From Emmonsiellopsis sp. PD_33 (lineage: Eukaryota > Ascomycota > Eurotiomycetes > Onygenales > Ajellomycetaceae), in the NCBI GenBank assembly GCA_032988165.1, contig JANTQF010000036.1, positions 123,929 to 187,928 on the forward strand: a stretch of 64,000 nt of DNA, read 5' to 3'. Positions 33,115-44,900 of this stretch are shown one piece after another. The notes beneath the pieces were generated by a model. The model saw only the letters and a program-made list of their open reading frames with translations. It was not told where the DNA came from and made no database searches. Positions within the stretch are counted from its first letter, which is position 1. Each line of letters begins with the position of its first letter. Position numbers and translations under genes: made by a program.

Positions 33115-34436
33115 ATGAAGCTCCCCTGCCTGTTGGCCCTGAGTGTCGCGGCTTCAACCGCGTTTGCAAGACTCCCAGACCAGGCCCCCTTGAACGAAGA
33201 CATTGTAGATGGGGACCTTGAGAAGTTTCTGGTTGAGCTTGGCCCTGGGGATACTCGCTGGGTCACGGAGGACGAGAAGTGGGAATTAAAACGGGTATGT
33301 CGGGCTCTGCTTGCTGCACAATCCAATCGTTATTCAACCTCGTTAGAATGCCCGCTTATCTCTTTGGCTATTCTCTTATTTCGACTCTAGGAAGGCTTGA
33401 ATTTCATCGATGTCACAGCGGAAACTGAAGCACAGCTGGGTGCCCACCCGAACTTCTTCGCCAAAAGCGCTACCAACTTCCCTGCAGACATCGCGCGTCC
33501 AGAGGAAGTCAAGCCGTTAGCGGAACAACTCTCCAAAGACAACATGTTCAACCATCTCACCACATTCACCTCTTTCCACACAAGGTACTATAAGTCCGAG
33601 ACAGGCATCCAGTCCGCGACCTGGCTGCTCGAACAGGTCCAGAAGACCATCGACGAGTCCCCAGCTGCCAAATCCGGTGCCAGGGTTGAAAAGTTTGCCC
33701 ACCCTTGGGGCCAGTTTAGTATTATTGCCACAATCCCTGGCAAGAGCAACAAGACTGTCGTCATTGGTGCGCACCAGGATAGCATCAATCTGTTTCTGCC
33801 CTCGCTTCTTGCTGCGCCTGGTGCAGACGACGATGGAAGTGGAACCGTGACTATCCTCGAAGCCCTCCGTGTTTTGCTTCAATCGGAAGCAATTGCCCAA
33901 GGGAATGCTACCAACACCGTTGAGTTCCATTGGTATTCTGCCGAGGAGGGCGGTCTGCTTGGCTCTCAAGCTGTGTTCTCCAAGTATAAGCAGGATAATA
34001 GGGATATCAAGGCAATGCTGCAACAAGACATGACCGGATACTCCCAGGGGACACTCGATGCTGGCGAGCCAGAGTCTGTTGGCGTGATTACAGATTTTGT
34101 GGATGAGGGGCTGACTGAGTTTATTAAGAAGGTCATTACCGGGGTAAGTCGCTAAACAAGCAAGTCTTGGGGATACTGGCTAATTATTACGATTCATCAC
34201 AGTACTGCGATATCCCCTTTGTCCTGACCAAGTGTGGCTATGCCTGCTCGGACCATGCCTCAGCTAGCCGCTATGGGTATCCATCTGCTTTTGTGATCGA
34301 ATCCACCTTCGAACTGTCGAACCAGAAGATCCACACCCAACAGGACAAGATCGAGCATCTAAGCTTTGACCACATGCTGCAACACGCAAAGATGACCCTT
34401 GGGTTGGCATATGAACTTGCATTCGCCGATATTTAA
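33115..34436 (+). CDS. LAP1: Secreted leucine aminopeptidase (M28)
   Basis: Exons 33115-33294, 33391-34143 and 34203-34436 join in phase to 388 residues, the size of fungal Lap1. A signal peptide (KLPCLLALSVAASTAFA) is followed by a propeptide of about 70 residues and the M28E metallopeptidase domain. Di-zinc ligands and catalytic residues are visible: VIGAHQDS (His, Asp nearby), PGADDDGSG (bridging Asp), SAEEGGLLGS (catalytic Glu and ligand Glu), LQQDMTGY (Asp) and IHTQQD (His). A Cys pair in the third exon (KCGYAC) probably forms the family disulfide. It removes N-terminal Leu and other hydrophobic residues from peptides outside the cell and serves nitrogen acquisition. N-glycosylation sequons (NKT, NAT) are present. 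Confidence 0.95.
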
Positions 34437-36672
34437 GCGAACATACAGACGCGAAGGCTGCATGAACGAGGTATGCTTATTCCATGGTTCAGATTACGCC
34501 ACGCTTGTAACGACATATTCGCCTAAACACCTCTTATTGATTGATGATAAAATGACGCACGACCGGGATAGTGGCGTTAATACGTGCATATCACAGCGTC
34601 TTTGGATTCTTCCGAACTCCTACTCCCTATCCTTAACCGAAAGACCAAGACAAGTGCATCCCAACGCAATAACCCAACGCGAGTGAGAGACTACCTTGGA
34701 GCGGATGATTTCATATTCTTACTCCCTGGCTATCCTATCCCCCGAGACTTTTTCATTGATAGAATATATTGTACTCTTTTTTTGGGCTATTGGATTAGAA
34801 AACAGGGGCAGACAGACAGACACAGACAGGGAGGGCTAGACTTGAAGCCGGTGCCTGTATGTGGATATACCTCCATGCACCCAGCACCCTTTTTACAGTC
34901 AGTGCAATAAATAGAGTTGAATACTGATGGATGAGCCATAATCCCACCCACTCAGTCAAATATGCGTGACAGTGCCTGTGCAGCTGAGAGCATAGGCATG
35001 CTCCCTCTTATTTTTTTGGCTTCTTACAATGAATGTGAAATCACATCTTAGGAAAAGAGGAACTACAGAACTTGTCGTGATACATTTATTTATATCCAGC
35101 TCCACCCCGCCAGCATTCCCATGAACCATGAGCTAAACCCCAAACGTCTAGGCTGCAGGTGCAGGTGGATGCATTGGCATGCATGCACATATGCCCATGA
35201 CCAAATTATGCCTGCATAGTACTCGCCCGCAGCATCCAGAGTTACCACAGGTTTCAGAACGGCCAGAATCGTTCCGTGGACGCCTCGCTCCTTTGCAATG
35301 ATCACGACGCAGCGATAGCGCGTTGCGTGCTTCCATGCCACCGGCTAAACGAAGCCATCATCTTTCCTTGATTAGTATTCAAACCCTCCCTTCCCTCCCT
35401 GCTCAGAATATTGATGGCGAAGAACACGCCAAGTCCGGAACAGGCCTAGCGCGGCGCACGGGGCCGGTGTTCCAAGGTTTTTCCAAGGATTTTCTTTGCG
35501 GGGAAGGAGACGATGCCAAGCCTTGTGCTGCGTCCCCCGCACCTAACGTCAGATATGAAAGATAAATATAGTCAGTCTTCCCAGGGTATCTACTATCCGG
35601 AGATAGATGAGGAGGGGAGCAGGTTCTCTCCGTCAATCAGATCAGCCGCTGCCTTCCAAGGTTCCCTAGCACAGACGCCATCTTAGACCCTAGGATCTTC
35701 CTGCAGACGAAACCAGGCAGAATGGATGGCCTGACTGCCACTGGCTGCTCGTCTGGTCCACGAGACCCCCTCCCGTCCCAAGGCGGTTTAGCGGGAATGA
35801 GAGGAGGTGTTTTGTACCGGTACTTGGGAGAAGTTTATTTTAGTTACTAATTGTCGGGGAGGTTGGCGGCTAAGGTCCCCCTCTCGTCTCTTTCGTTTTT
35901 GTTGCTATCATGTCATAGTTCGGGACACTGGTAGCGGGGTTGGGTGATCGTCTTTCCCGCCCGTAACCTGACCAGTCGGTAGGTAGTTAGCTGGGTGGGG
36001 TGACACGGGCCCATGGTGGTGGACAAAGGGTCCTTGAGGTGGTTTTGGCAGTGATGGATCTTGGTTACAAGTAGGTTGTTGATAGGGGACATGCGGGAGC
36101 GAATGTGTCACTGCCCGCCACTGGATAGAGCATGGATCTTGGTTGAGTGGGTGGTTAATAACCTGCCAGGCCAGTGCGTGGTACGCGGGCAGGAGGTATC
36201 GATACATAGTTCCAAGTAACTCCGGCTGGGCGGTTAACCCGCTGCCGCTCCTGCTTGCCGTCTCTCTCTCCTCTCCTCCCATCCTCTTCTCGTCTCTTCT
36301 CCTCTCCTCTCCTTTTCACCTCCTCTGTCCTCCGTAGTCTGCCCATCTCCAGCCTGTGCCGTGTCTCTGGTTGACGTTGACGTTGACGTTGTGCAACTTG
36401 GCCCGCATCACCTGCTTGCTTCCAAGGTTCGCTTTTGTCGTGACCCGCCCGCCGTTGTGCTCTTGCGTCATCCGCTCCTTGCCGCCAGCCAGCCCCCGAT
36501 ATATCGTGGTTTTCTCCCCCCGAAAGCTGCTTTCTTGTTTTCGTTCTCGCCTCGCGGTGCTGGCTATTTGACTGAGATCGTTGCGCTCTTCTAGTCGACT
36601 GCACGTTTTGTTCTTGTTCGACGGTTTTTCGTTGCTTCAAGTTGTTTGACGTCTCGACCAACCAATCAAACC
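34437..36672. other. Long intergenic region
   Basis: 2.2 kb without a recognisable gene. It holds an A/C-rich GACA repeat near 34808-34832, a long pyrimidine-rich tract at about 36240-36335 and a three-fold GTTGAC repeat near 36368-36388. The last two probably lie in the leader or core promoter of the DUF1774 gene. Confidence 0.5.
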
Positions 36673-37736
36673 ATGGCTGACGGGATACACAGGTGTATGT
36701 TGATATCAATTCCCATATAGCGGGCCTGCACGTTGCTGTCCCTGTCCGTGCTTATACTAATGCCTTGCTATAACAGACAATCCCTTTGCGAAACGGGAGT
36801 CCTACAGCAACAATGCCATCACTGCCTATCGAGTCCTGACCCCTGTCTCGTGGTTGCTGGTCGTCGTGTTCGGGATATACTATTCGGTCCATAGGCCAGA
36901 TGATGTGCCCAATGGGGCTACAGTGTGGGAACAGACCAAGTTGAACCCAACCCCCTTTTCCCAGAGTACTATCGTGACTGGCATTTTCTGGTGAGTACTC
37001 GCCCCTTTCAGCAGTTGATATCCATACTAACCCATCTAGGATCGTCCTTCTGCTTTCCCAGCTTGGATACATTGCCAATTTATTCTCTTCGGACGCCGTA
37101 AAGGTGACAGCCGCTGCGAGCGTTGGCAGCTACTTTATCCTCAACAACCTCTTCGTCCTCGCATTTATCCTGCTATGGGTCAGAAACCATTTCTGGGGCG
37201 CTGAAATCATCGATATTGCGAATCTGATCAGTCAGGGCGCTGTTTATTGGAGACACCCGGACCTGCCACAATCTATCCACCTTCCCGCAGTTGCTGGTCC
37301 TTACGCATGGACCTTATCGACGCTCTTCTGGAATGGAGCCGTTGCTGTTGGAGGAGACAACTTGGCCAAGAGGATCGTTGCCAACGTCTTCATTTGGGTC
37401 TGGTTCGTCTTTGGACAGAGCCATATCGCACGCAGGAACGATTATGCGTATGGCTATTCGCTGAGTCTCTTGACTTTGTGTAAGTTGCTTGGCTGTCAGA
37501 AAGGAGTAGGCTGCTCATGCTAACAATATTCTTCAGCGCTGGCGCTCAAGCAGTTCTCGCTCAAGATCATCTCGCTGCAGTGGATCTTTGCCTTCGTCAT
37601 CTTTGGCGTGTTCTTTGTGACCTCCGTTTCGAGCACTGTGGCCAAATACAGAAATAGAGACTTTTTCCACAGGACTCTTGCTCAGCCAGCAGAAGCAGCT
37701 GACCGCGAGCGCCAGCCACTGCTCAGCGACGACTAG
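36673..37736 (+). CDS. DUF1774 multi-spanning membrane protein
   Basis: Four exons in phase: a 22-bp first exon 36673-36694 (MADGIHR), then 36777-36990, 37040-37479 and 37537-37736, giving 291 residues. Hydrophobic segments suggest six or seven transmembrane helices: VSWLLVVVFGIYY, TGIFWIVLLLSQLGYI, FILNNLFVLAFILLWV, a Trp-rich region, VFIWVWFVFG, YSLSLLTLSLALKQF and WIFAFVIFGVFFVTSV. An acidic tail ends ERQPLLSDD, resembling a dileucine-type sorting signal. The family is fungal-specific and uncharacterised. An alternative donor two bases earlier in the first intron would break the frame, so GTATGT at 36695 is chosen. Confidence 0.78.
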
Positions 37737-38196
37737 ACTCAGGATCCGCGGACACAACTTGAACGACGATGGACTTGAACGCATCCACAGTACCGACATG
37801 TTTAACCTTTATTCTCTACTATTCCCTCGTTTCTGCTTGTCATCTCCGCCTTGACTGATCCCATCCTCGATGCGTATGCCGGAACGCCTTTTTATTCCGA
37901 GTCTTCTTGTCAAACGAAACCGGATAAACCGAAAACGAACTTCCTCAAAAAAAGATAATAATAACTACACATAAAGCTCCTCCAGGAAAAAAAGGAAATA
38001 GGGGAAAGAGTAAAAGGACTTTGGACCAAATTGATTGTCAATGAAAAGTGTCTCGCAAGTCATAGCCAAAATTGGAGGCAATTTGTTTCCACACCCATCT
38101 CCACTCTATGTTTTGCTACCTTTTTATGATCCCTATCAATAGCGGTATTATTTTGCGCTGGTGTTGTATTTGCTTAACTCATACCCAATTTTCCCG

Positions 38197-38709
38197 AATA
38201 CCCTATGTATTGACATGTTAGTTTATTATGATGCTTCATATTATTTCTACATACTTAGGTATGTGTATTCCTTGTGACTAATCATGGCTGTTATCTTCCA
38301 GGGCTCAAAATGAACTATATACTCATGTTATGCTTTTATTCATATGAGCTTCTCTATGTTTTGTAGCTTTTAGTTTGAAAAATGTCCAGAGTGTCCTGGA
38401 ACTATCCATATATAATATGAAGATCAGTGAGTAGTAATAATAAGTTATAGTTTTAATTTATCTCTCTCTCTTTTAATTAGTATAAAAAACAGGTAAATAA
38501 GAAGCAGAATAAGGTATAATGTAATCTCATATAACCTTATATATATCTTATTAAAAATCTTATGAGAAGTTAATAGGTAGGAGTAGAGGAGATAATAGGG
38601 GGGAGAGAGGTGGTAGGGGCAGTAGGGGGCAGTAGAGATAATAGGGGTAATAAGGGGGAGTGGGATGATAGGGGGGAGGGGGGCATAAGCTGGGAGTAAG
38701 TGAAGTAAG
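38197..38709. repeat. CpG-free block, probable RIP-mutated relic
   Basis: 513 bp without any CG between CG at 38195-38196 and 38710-38711, AT-rich except for a G-run tract at its right end. Same signature as 1-3867. Source element not identifiable. Confidence 0.55.
38598..38694 (+). other. Purine tract with repeated G-runs (quadruplex-capable)
   Basis: Within about 100 bp there are eight runs of four or more G on the plus strand, spaced by short A/T/purine words (TAGGGG, GTAGGGG, AAGGGGG, TAGGGGGGAGGGGGG). More than one intramolecular G-quadruplex could form. The reverse-strand Pro/Tyr/Leu ORF across it is an artefact of the composition. Confidence 0.6.
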
Positions 38710-39282
38710 CGCATGTGGCTTGTATGTACATGTACATACATAGTAAATAGTACTAGTAGTAAATAAGCCGTTAGAAAAATAATTTTATTAGAATTAACGG
38801 AAATTAATAGTAACCAGTTACTTAATAATTGGTGAGATTGTTTGATCAGTGAGATATAGAAAGGCTGCCTAATACTAGTTACTAGTACTCCGTAGTAGTA
38901 CCTGGGTGGTTGAATGGGTGCCCAGGTGGGTAAAGTTAGTTAAGGAGCTAATCCATTTCTAGACGCCGCCGACACCGACCTCGCTTCACGCTGACACCGA
39001 CGCTGATGGGGATCGGGATGGGCTCATGAAAATATAAGCAACGATACCTCTCGACGGGTGACGGACCTCTCAGTTGGTTAGTTACTATGTATTGATCAAA
39101 TGGGAACTAACTATCACCAGTTAGTTAAATACTATCATCCAAGTCCCTGGAACTCCAAGCCCAAAATAAATCTCCCACCCCTCCCCACCCTCCAGCCCTA
39201 CAGCTCCTAACTATTTATCTCATTTCCTTTAAAATATACACTCAACCCGTCTCATCCACTCCTCTCTCAAACCAGCCACATA

Positions 39283-40947
39283 ATGCCCTCCAACGCCCCC
39301 AACCCCTCCAACCCCCTCACCCTCACCCTCCCCACCCTCCCCCCCGAAATCATCCTCATAATCCTCACCCACCTCCCCCCCCTCGACTACCTCCCCCTCA
39401 AACTAACCGGGAACGCCTACCTCACCGCCGTCGTCCGAGACTACACCTCCCGCCTCCCACGCGCCCACTACCTGCGCGCCCTCTGCGCGGAAGACGCGCT
39501 GCGCGGGAACTTACCCCGCTACCGCCCCGCTATGCGGATTATGCTTGAGCGGGGGCAGGAGGGGTTGATTAGGTGGTATGTGAGGAGGTGGGAGAGGGAG
39601 GATGAGGCGTTGGGGATGGACGGGTGGGTGTGGGAGACGAGGTGGAGGAAGGTAATTAGGCCGACGGTTTATTTGGCGGTGAGGTATGGGTTGGATGGGT
39701 TGGTGGGGTGGTTGGTTGAGTCGCTTGTGAAAGAGCTGATCAATGTGAATCATATAAAGGTTGGGAAACGACCTTTTCAGAAAACGCCCATGCATGTTGC
39801 GGCGTATTATGGGCATGTGGGGGTCGTGGAGATGTTGCTTCGGCATGGTGCCGTTGCTGAGGATTTGCGGATCCCTGATGGCCATGACCGGTATACGCCG
39901 TTGGAGGTCGCGGTGAGGAATGACCATGAGGATGTGGTCGCGTTGTTAAGAGGGGGGAGGGGGCAGGAGGCCGGGTTTAACGACCTGGTTCATTGTCCGT
40001 TGGAGAATTGGGTGGCGATAATATCGGGGGAGTTTGGGCCACAGCACGAAGTTTGCGATAAGAAGGAGAAGAAGATCCGACCCAGCCCGCATCTTCCGTG
40101 CATTGACCTGCTGCGGCGGTTACGGGTGGAATTGGAGGATAACTCTTCGGTTTCGGCGGAAGCGTTCCAGTTTGTATTGTCGGCATGGTCGGATTGGGAC
40201 CATGAGGAGTGTTTATTGACTGCCGCGATCAAGTACGATTCGCCAGGTCTAGCCCAGGTGGTTTTGGACGCCGGGTATCTCAAGTGGTGGAAACCGCGGA
40301 ACCCCCACCCCGGCGAAGTAATTTTTCGAATGGCGTTGACATATCAGAGTGAGAATGTGATCAAGTTATTTCTATCGCGGGACCGACTGTGGACGACGGA
40401 CAATTTCCATTGGGCCGTGAAAATGGGGAACAAGGAAGTTATCCGCCACTTTCTCACCTCGGGATTCCGCGCGGGCGCCCGCGAATACTACCGAGGACAC
40501 ACCGTCATCCATCTAACAGTCGTCCGCAATGACCTCCCCATGCTAGTTTTCATCCTTGAAAACGCAAAGCTGCTCCGCAGACAGAGGAAGTTCATTGACT
40601 ACAGGCTAGAGCCGCAGGCTATGCCCCCTCCAGAGCCCGCCGACCACATCGATGTGTCCATGGAGGATGATGATGGCTGCACGCCGCTGCATTACGCGGC
40701 GGAACAGGGAAGTGTGGAGATGGTTAAGCTGCTTTTGGAGCATGGATGCTTTATTAACCAGCGAGACTCCCATGGGAACAGCCCGCTTGATAGGGTGGGT
40801 AAGGGTGAGGATAAGGAGGAGCTTGTGAGGTTTCTTGTCGAGAGGGGGGCGATTCGCACGAGTAAGCTGCCGAAAAAAAGTGAATTGTCAATCAGGCAGC
40901 GGGCTAAGGAGAAGGTGCTTATGAGGGGTTTGTATGTGCATAATTAA
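39283..40947 (+). CDS. F-box-like/ankyrin repeat protein
   Basis: 554 residues, single exon. The N-terminus (TLPTLPPEIILIILTHLPP) is the first helix of an F-box, followed by a leader typical of fungal F-box/ankyrin proteins. Ankyrin repeats are clear at about residues 165-230 (TPMHVAAYYGHVGVVEMLLRHGA, then YTPLEVAVRNDHEDVVALL) and 470-530 (CTPLHYAAEQGSVEMVKLLLEHG, SPLDRVGKGEDKEELVRFLVERGA), with weaker repeats between. It probably acts as a substrate adaptor of an SCF ubiquitin ligase. The first 200 bp of the gene are extremely C-rich, unlike the rest. The antisense ORF at 39511-39927 is a shadow. Confidence 0.8.
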   Translation: MPSNAPNPSNPLTLTLPTLPPEIILIILTHLPPLDYLPLKLTGNAYLTAVVRDYTSRLPRAHYLRALCAEDALRGNLPRYRPAMRIMLERGQEGLIRWYVRRWEREDEALGMDGWVWETRWRKVIRPTVYLAVRYGLDGLVGWLVESLVKELINVNHIKVGKRPFQKTPMHVAAYYGHVGVVEMLLRHGAVAEDLRIPDGHDRYTPLEVAVRNDHEDVVALLRGGRGQEAGFNDLVHCPLENWVAIISGEFGPQHEVCDKKEKKIRPSPHLPCIDLLRRLRVELEDNSSVSAEAFQFVLSAWSDWDHEECLLTAAIKYDSPGLAQVVLDAGYLKWWKPRNPHPGEVIFRMALTYQSENVIKLFLSRDRLWTTDNFHWAVKMGNKEVIRHFLTSGFRAGAREYYRGHTVIHLTVVRNDLPMLVFILENAKLLRRQRKFIDYRLEPQAMPPPEPADHIDVSMEDDDGCTPLHYAAEQGSVEMVKLLLEHGCFINQRDSHGNSPLDRVGKGEDKEELVRFLVERGAIRTSKLPKKSELSIRQRAKEKVLMRGLYVHN

Positions 40948-41981
40948 TTGAGTGTGGGTTGATGGGAATAGTGTGAGTTGGGGATGAATGTATATCGTAG
41001 TTTCAAGTTCATGTCAATGTGGATTATTTCAACCTATGTTGATTAGAGGTTCAAGTGTTGCTATAATGCTCGATTAATCCATTTGAGGAGACCGGCGAGC
41101 AGGACGAACGGATGTTTCTAAGGCAATGAAGGATGTTGATATAGATCGAGACCATGAGGTTGAAATAAAATTAAGCATATGGAGCCACCCAGAGTTGATC
41201 AGGAGGCTCAACAAGGGGCGAGGTGGGGCCTGTTTGCTGTGTTTGCATCCACTCCGCGGGACATACGCGCCAAGAACGCGCTAAACTGCTAGCGCCCATC
41301 TCCTATTGGCTGCAGGTTTGCGGTTGCCGCAGCAACGCCAGTTTACCAACAGAGCCACGTGATCTCCATCCTGACGTTCTCCGTTCCACCGTCTTACCTC
41401 GTCTGCCACCTATCTCCTCTTTACACACGCCTTCTGTTTCCCATTGGACCTGTATATTTCTGGTCCACTGGCGCAGTTGTTTGCATCGTTCTCCCATTCA
41501 TCGTCTTCAAAACATAGGGCTTTTACACTCTATTTGTACCGATTGGTCAGACTGTTTACATCCCCTCGCTTTCGATGCGACTTGGGATACTCGGCAGCAT
41601 CGCGCCCGCATCGCGTCCGCTCGAGGTTCTGAGTTCTTGAGTTGCGATTCCCAAAGTACCTCTTTGAGAGAGCCGGGCCTTGGTGCGATTCTATTCCGGG
41701 TTCCCACGCAGTCCGCAATATATCAGTCCGCGCAGTCACTAGGACTCGCAAAGCCGGCGCATCCGCCATTTCTTCTTTACGACCCATATACCCTTCCACG
41801 AGATACGATAAGATACCATTGACAAATTCTGAACACACCTATCATCTCGAGTCACGATTTCTCCCCCCAATATTCTATTTTGACCTTCCAGACTAGAGAC
41901 AACTTGAGATATCTTGTTTCTGTGTCCACCCTTGACTATTGCAAATAGAGGCCCAGAAAATTACGTCGCACCCCGCGAGTG
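40948..41981. promoter_or_regulatory. Intergenic / leader of chitin synthase
   Basis: Holds a CACGTG at 41356-41361 and a long CT-rich probable leader. A 199-codon forward ORF (41223-41822) lies in it but has no features of a protein; it could at most be an upstream ORF. No gene called. Confidence 0.5.
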
Positions 41982-44900
41982 ATGGACCCCTCCACCCCAT
42001 CGCATGGCCAGGCCGGACCTCCAACATACGATGAAGAACCCCCCTCCTACGGCTACCCCGGCGAACCCTCCGTCCTCTCCGAAAATGACGATATGCCAGC
42101 CTCGGCCCCCACGAGCGTACGAACCAACCCCAATCCCGCGTCGATGAGGCTATTGCCTTCTGGAGGCGATTTAGGGAGTGGTGGTGACGATAGTTATGAT
42201 ATGGGAAGTGCAGGACGATTTAGAAGGCAACAGGATATGCCACAGCGTCGACAGTATGTAGCCATAGGAGCTGAAGCTCCGTCCTTTACTTTTACTCCCT
42301 CTTCTACTTCTGCACCGGATAAAGGTAGGTTACGGCCTGCGACGGCAAACCCACCTGGGGAGCCTCCCAAAACCGACAAGAATTTGTCCACTTGTTCAGT
42401 GGCCGCCCCTTCAAAAACTGTGGTTCCTCCAGTCCAACTGGTTTCGGATCAGGGTATTCCGCATACATCAAATCCAGAGCCCAATCGGAAAAAACTGCGG
42501 GTAACTTGGAAAGATGAACCCTCCCCGCAGGAAATCACCCCTCAAAAGGTTGAGCTGAATCGAGTGAAAACTATATGCCGCAGGAAACCCCTGGACTCTC
42601 ATTTCATGCCTGAACCACTCCGTCTTGCCTCACCCAAAGCCCCAGTTGATTTGCTACCCAAGCGGCCGGATAGTCTTACCAAAACAATTACACTATCTTC
42701 CCTGGAACGACAGTTGAAGGCCCAATCTTCTAACATCGAGAAAGCAAAATCGGACAGTGGAGCTGACGTTAAACCCAATAGAAGCCCTATATCCATGGTT
42801 CGACCGTCCCCACATCGGTACCACCCGCTTCACCAACATACCGCCTCAACGGCCTCCGTTTCACCTTCACGACCTGGATCAAGTTTAGGTCAAGCCAGCC
42901 ACATATTCCCCTCCGGTGACCCAGCCTCCGATATACCTCATCTCCCAGCCCGATCAGAGTCGCCAACAAGACCTTGGACCCCGTCCCGTGGTTCAGAATG
43001 GTCACGACCACCTGCTCCAGCATCCGTATCGAGCGTAAATTACGAACCCCCTGACATCAACGGGAGCCCCAGGCCGGGAACTCCGAGTTCTAGATACGGG
43101 GGAAGCCCGCGACGACCTCTCCCACCCGCGCCTCTATTCTCTAAGCCTGCCTCCACGAGTGGTGAGACAAGCATTGACATTGCTGATGGAGGGGATGACG
43201 ACGATCCATTTGGAGGCGGAGGAAGAACGATGAATCCGAAAAGAAGCTCGCGAGCGAGCGTCAAGTCATACAATTCATATATGACTGAATCCACCATCGT
43301 AACGGATGAGAAGGACGCGATGAGCAAGATTGACTTGGATGACGATGAGGATGAAGGCAGTGTCGATGGCAACGTTCATTATGGTCCCGCACCGACCGGG
43401 CGTCAGGAACGTAGAGGCGTGCGCAAGGCGTTAATGACGAAGAAAGAGGTCCGGCTTATTAACGGCGAGCTTATCCTCGAATGTAAAATCCCAACCATCT
43501 TGCACAGCTTCCTCCCCCGTCGTGATGATCGTGAGTTCACCCACATGCGATATACGGCTGTTACCTGTGACCCAGACGATTTCACAGTCAAGGGATATAA
43601 ACTGCGGCAAAATATTGGAAGCACGATGCGAGAAACTGAGTTATTCATTTGCGTGACCATGTACAACGAGAACGAGATTGACTTTACCCGTACGATGCAC
43701 GGTATCATGCGAAATATCTCTCATTTCTGCTCCAGAGCGAAATCGCGAACCTGGGGAAAAGATGGCTGGCAGAAAATCGTTGTCTGTATTATTGCTGATG
43801 GGCGACAAAAGGTCCATCCAAGGACGCTCAATGCTCTTGCCGCTATGGGTGTCTACCAGGACGGCATCGCGAAGAACATTGTCAACCAGAAACCAGTCAC
43901 TGCGCACGTTTACGAGTACACGTCCCAAGTATCGCTTGACCCTGACTTAAAATTCAAAGGCGCTGAGAAGGGTATCGTCCCTTGCCAAATCATTTTTTGC
44001 CTCAAGGAACGCAACGAGAAGAAGCTCAATTCCCATCGATGGTTTTTCAATGCTTTTGGTCGTGCTCTTACTCCAAACGTTTGTATTCTGCTCGATGTCG
44101 GCACGAAGCCTGAGTCCACAGCACTCTACCACCTCTGGAAGGCCTTCGATCAACACTCTAATGTCGCTGGGGCCGCGGGAGAAATCAAAGCTGGCAAAGG
44201 AAAGGGCTGGCTTGGCTTGTTGAATCCTCTGGTCGCATCTCAGAATTTCGAATACAAAATGTCCAACATCCTAGATAAGCCTCTCGAATCCGTGTTTGGT
44301 TATATTACTGTCCTCCCGGGTGCTTTGAGTGCGTATCGTTACCATGCGTTGCAGAACGACAGTACCGGACATGGACCCCTCAGTCAGTATTTCAAGGGCG
44401 AGATGCTTCACGGGAAAAATGCGGACGTTTTTACTGCCAACATGTATCTCGCCGAGGATCGTATTCTTTGCTGGGAGCTGGTGGCTAAGAGGGAGGAGAA
44501 GTGGGTGTTGAAATTTGTGAGGAGCGCTGTTGGGGAAACCGATGTTCCTGGTATGTTTCTGCCGTCCTCCTATGAAACCAGGTGGGTCTAATGTGCCTTT
44601 TTTTTAACAGATACTGTACCTGAGTTTATCTCTCAACGACGGAGATGGCTTAACGGTGCCTTTTTTGCCGCTGTATATTCTCTTATCCATTTCCGACAAA
44701 TTTGGGCCACGGACCATTCCATTGGAAGGAAGATCCTGCTGCATATTGAGTTTATATACCAGTTTGTTAGCCTGGTGTTTACGTTTTTCTCCCTGGTAAG
44801 TTGGAGTCCCATCTGAACTCGCTATAACTTTCACTCTGCAAACGTCTAACCGAGTATATTTGATACTGTACAGGCGAACTTTTACATCACCTTTTATTTC

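Larger units (their letters stand above)
37737..39282. other. Intergenic with CpG-free block and G-rich tract
   Basis: No gene recognised. The middle is repeat relic (listed separately). The right third is a likely promoter of the ankyrin gene, ending in a C-rich leader. Confidence 0.55.

Noticed and set aside
41223..41822. 199-codon ORF before chitin synthase
   Set aside because: No recognisable domain, lies in a CT-rich leader and overlaps other open frames; kept only as a possible upstream ORF.
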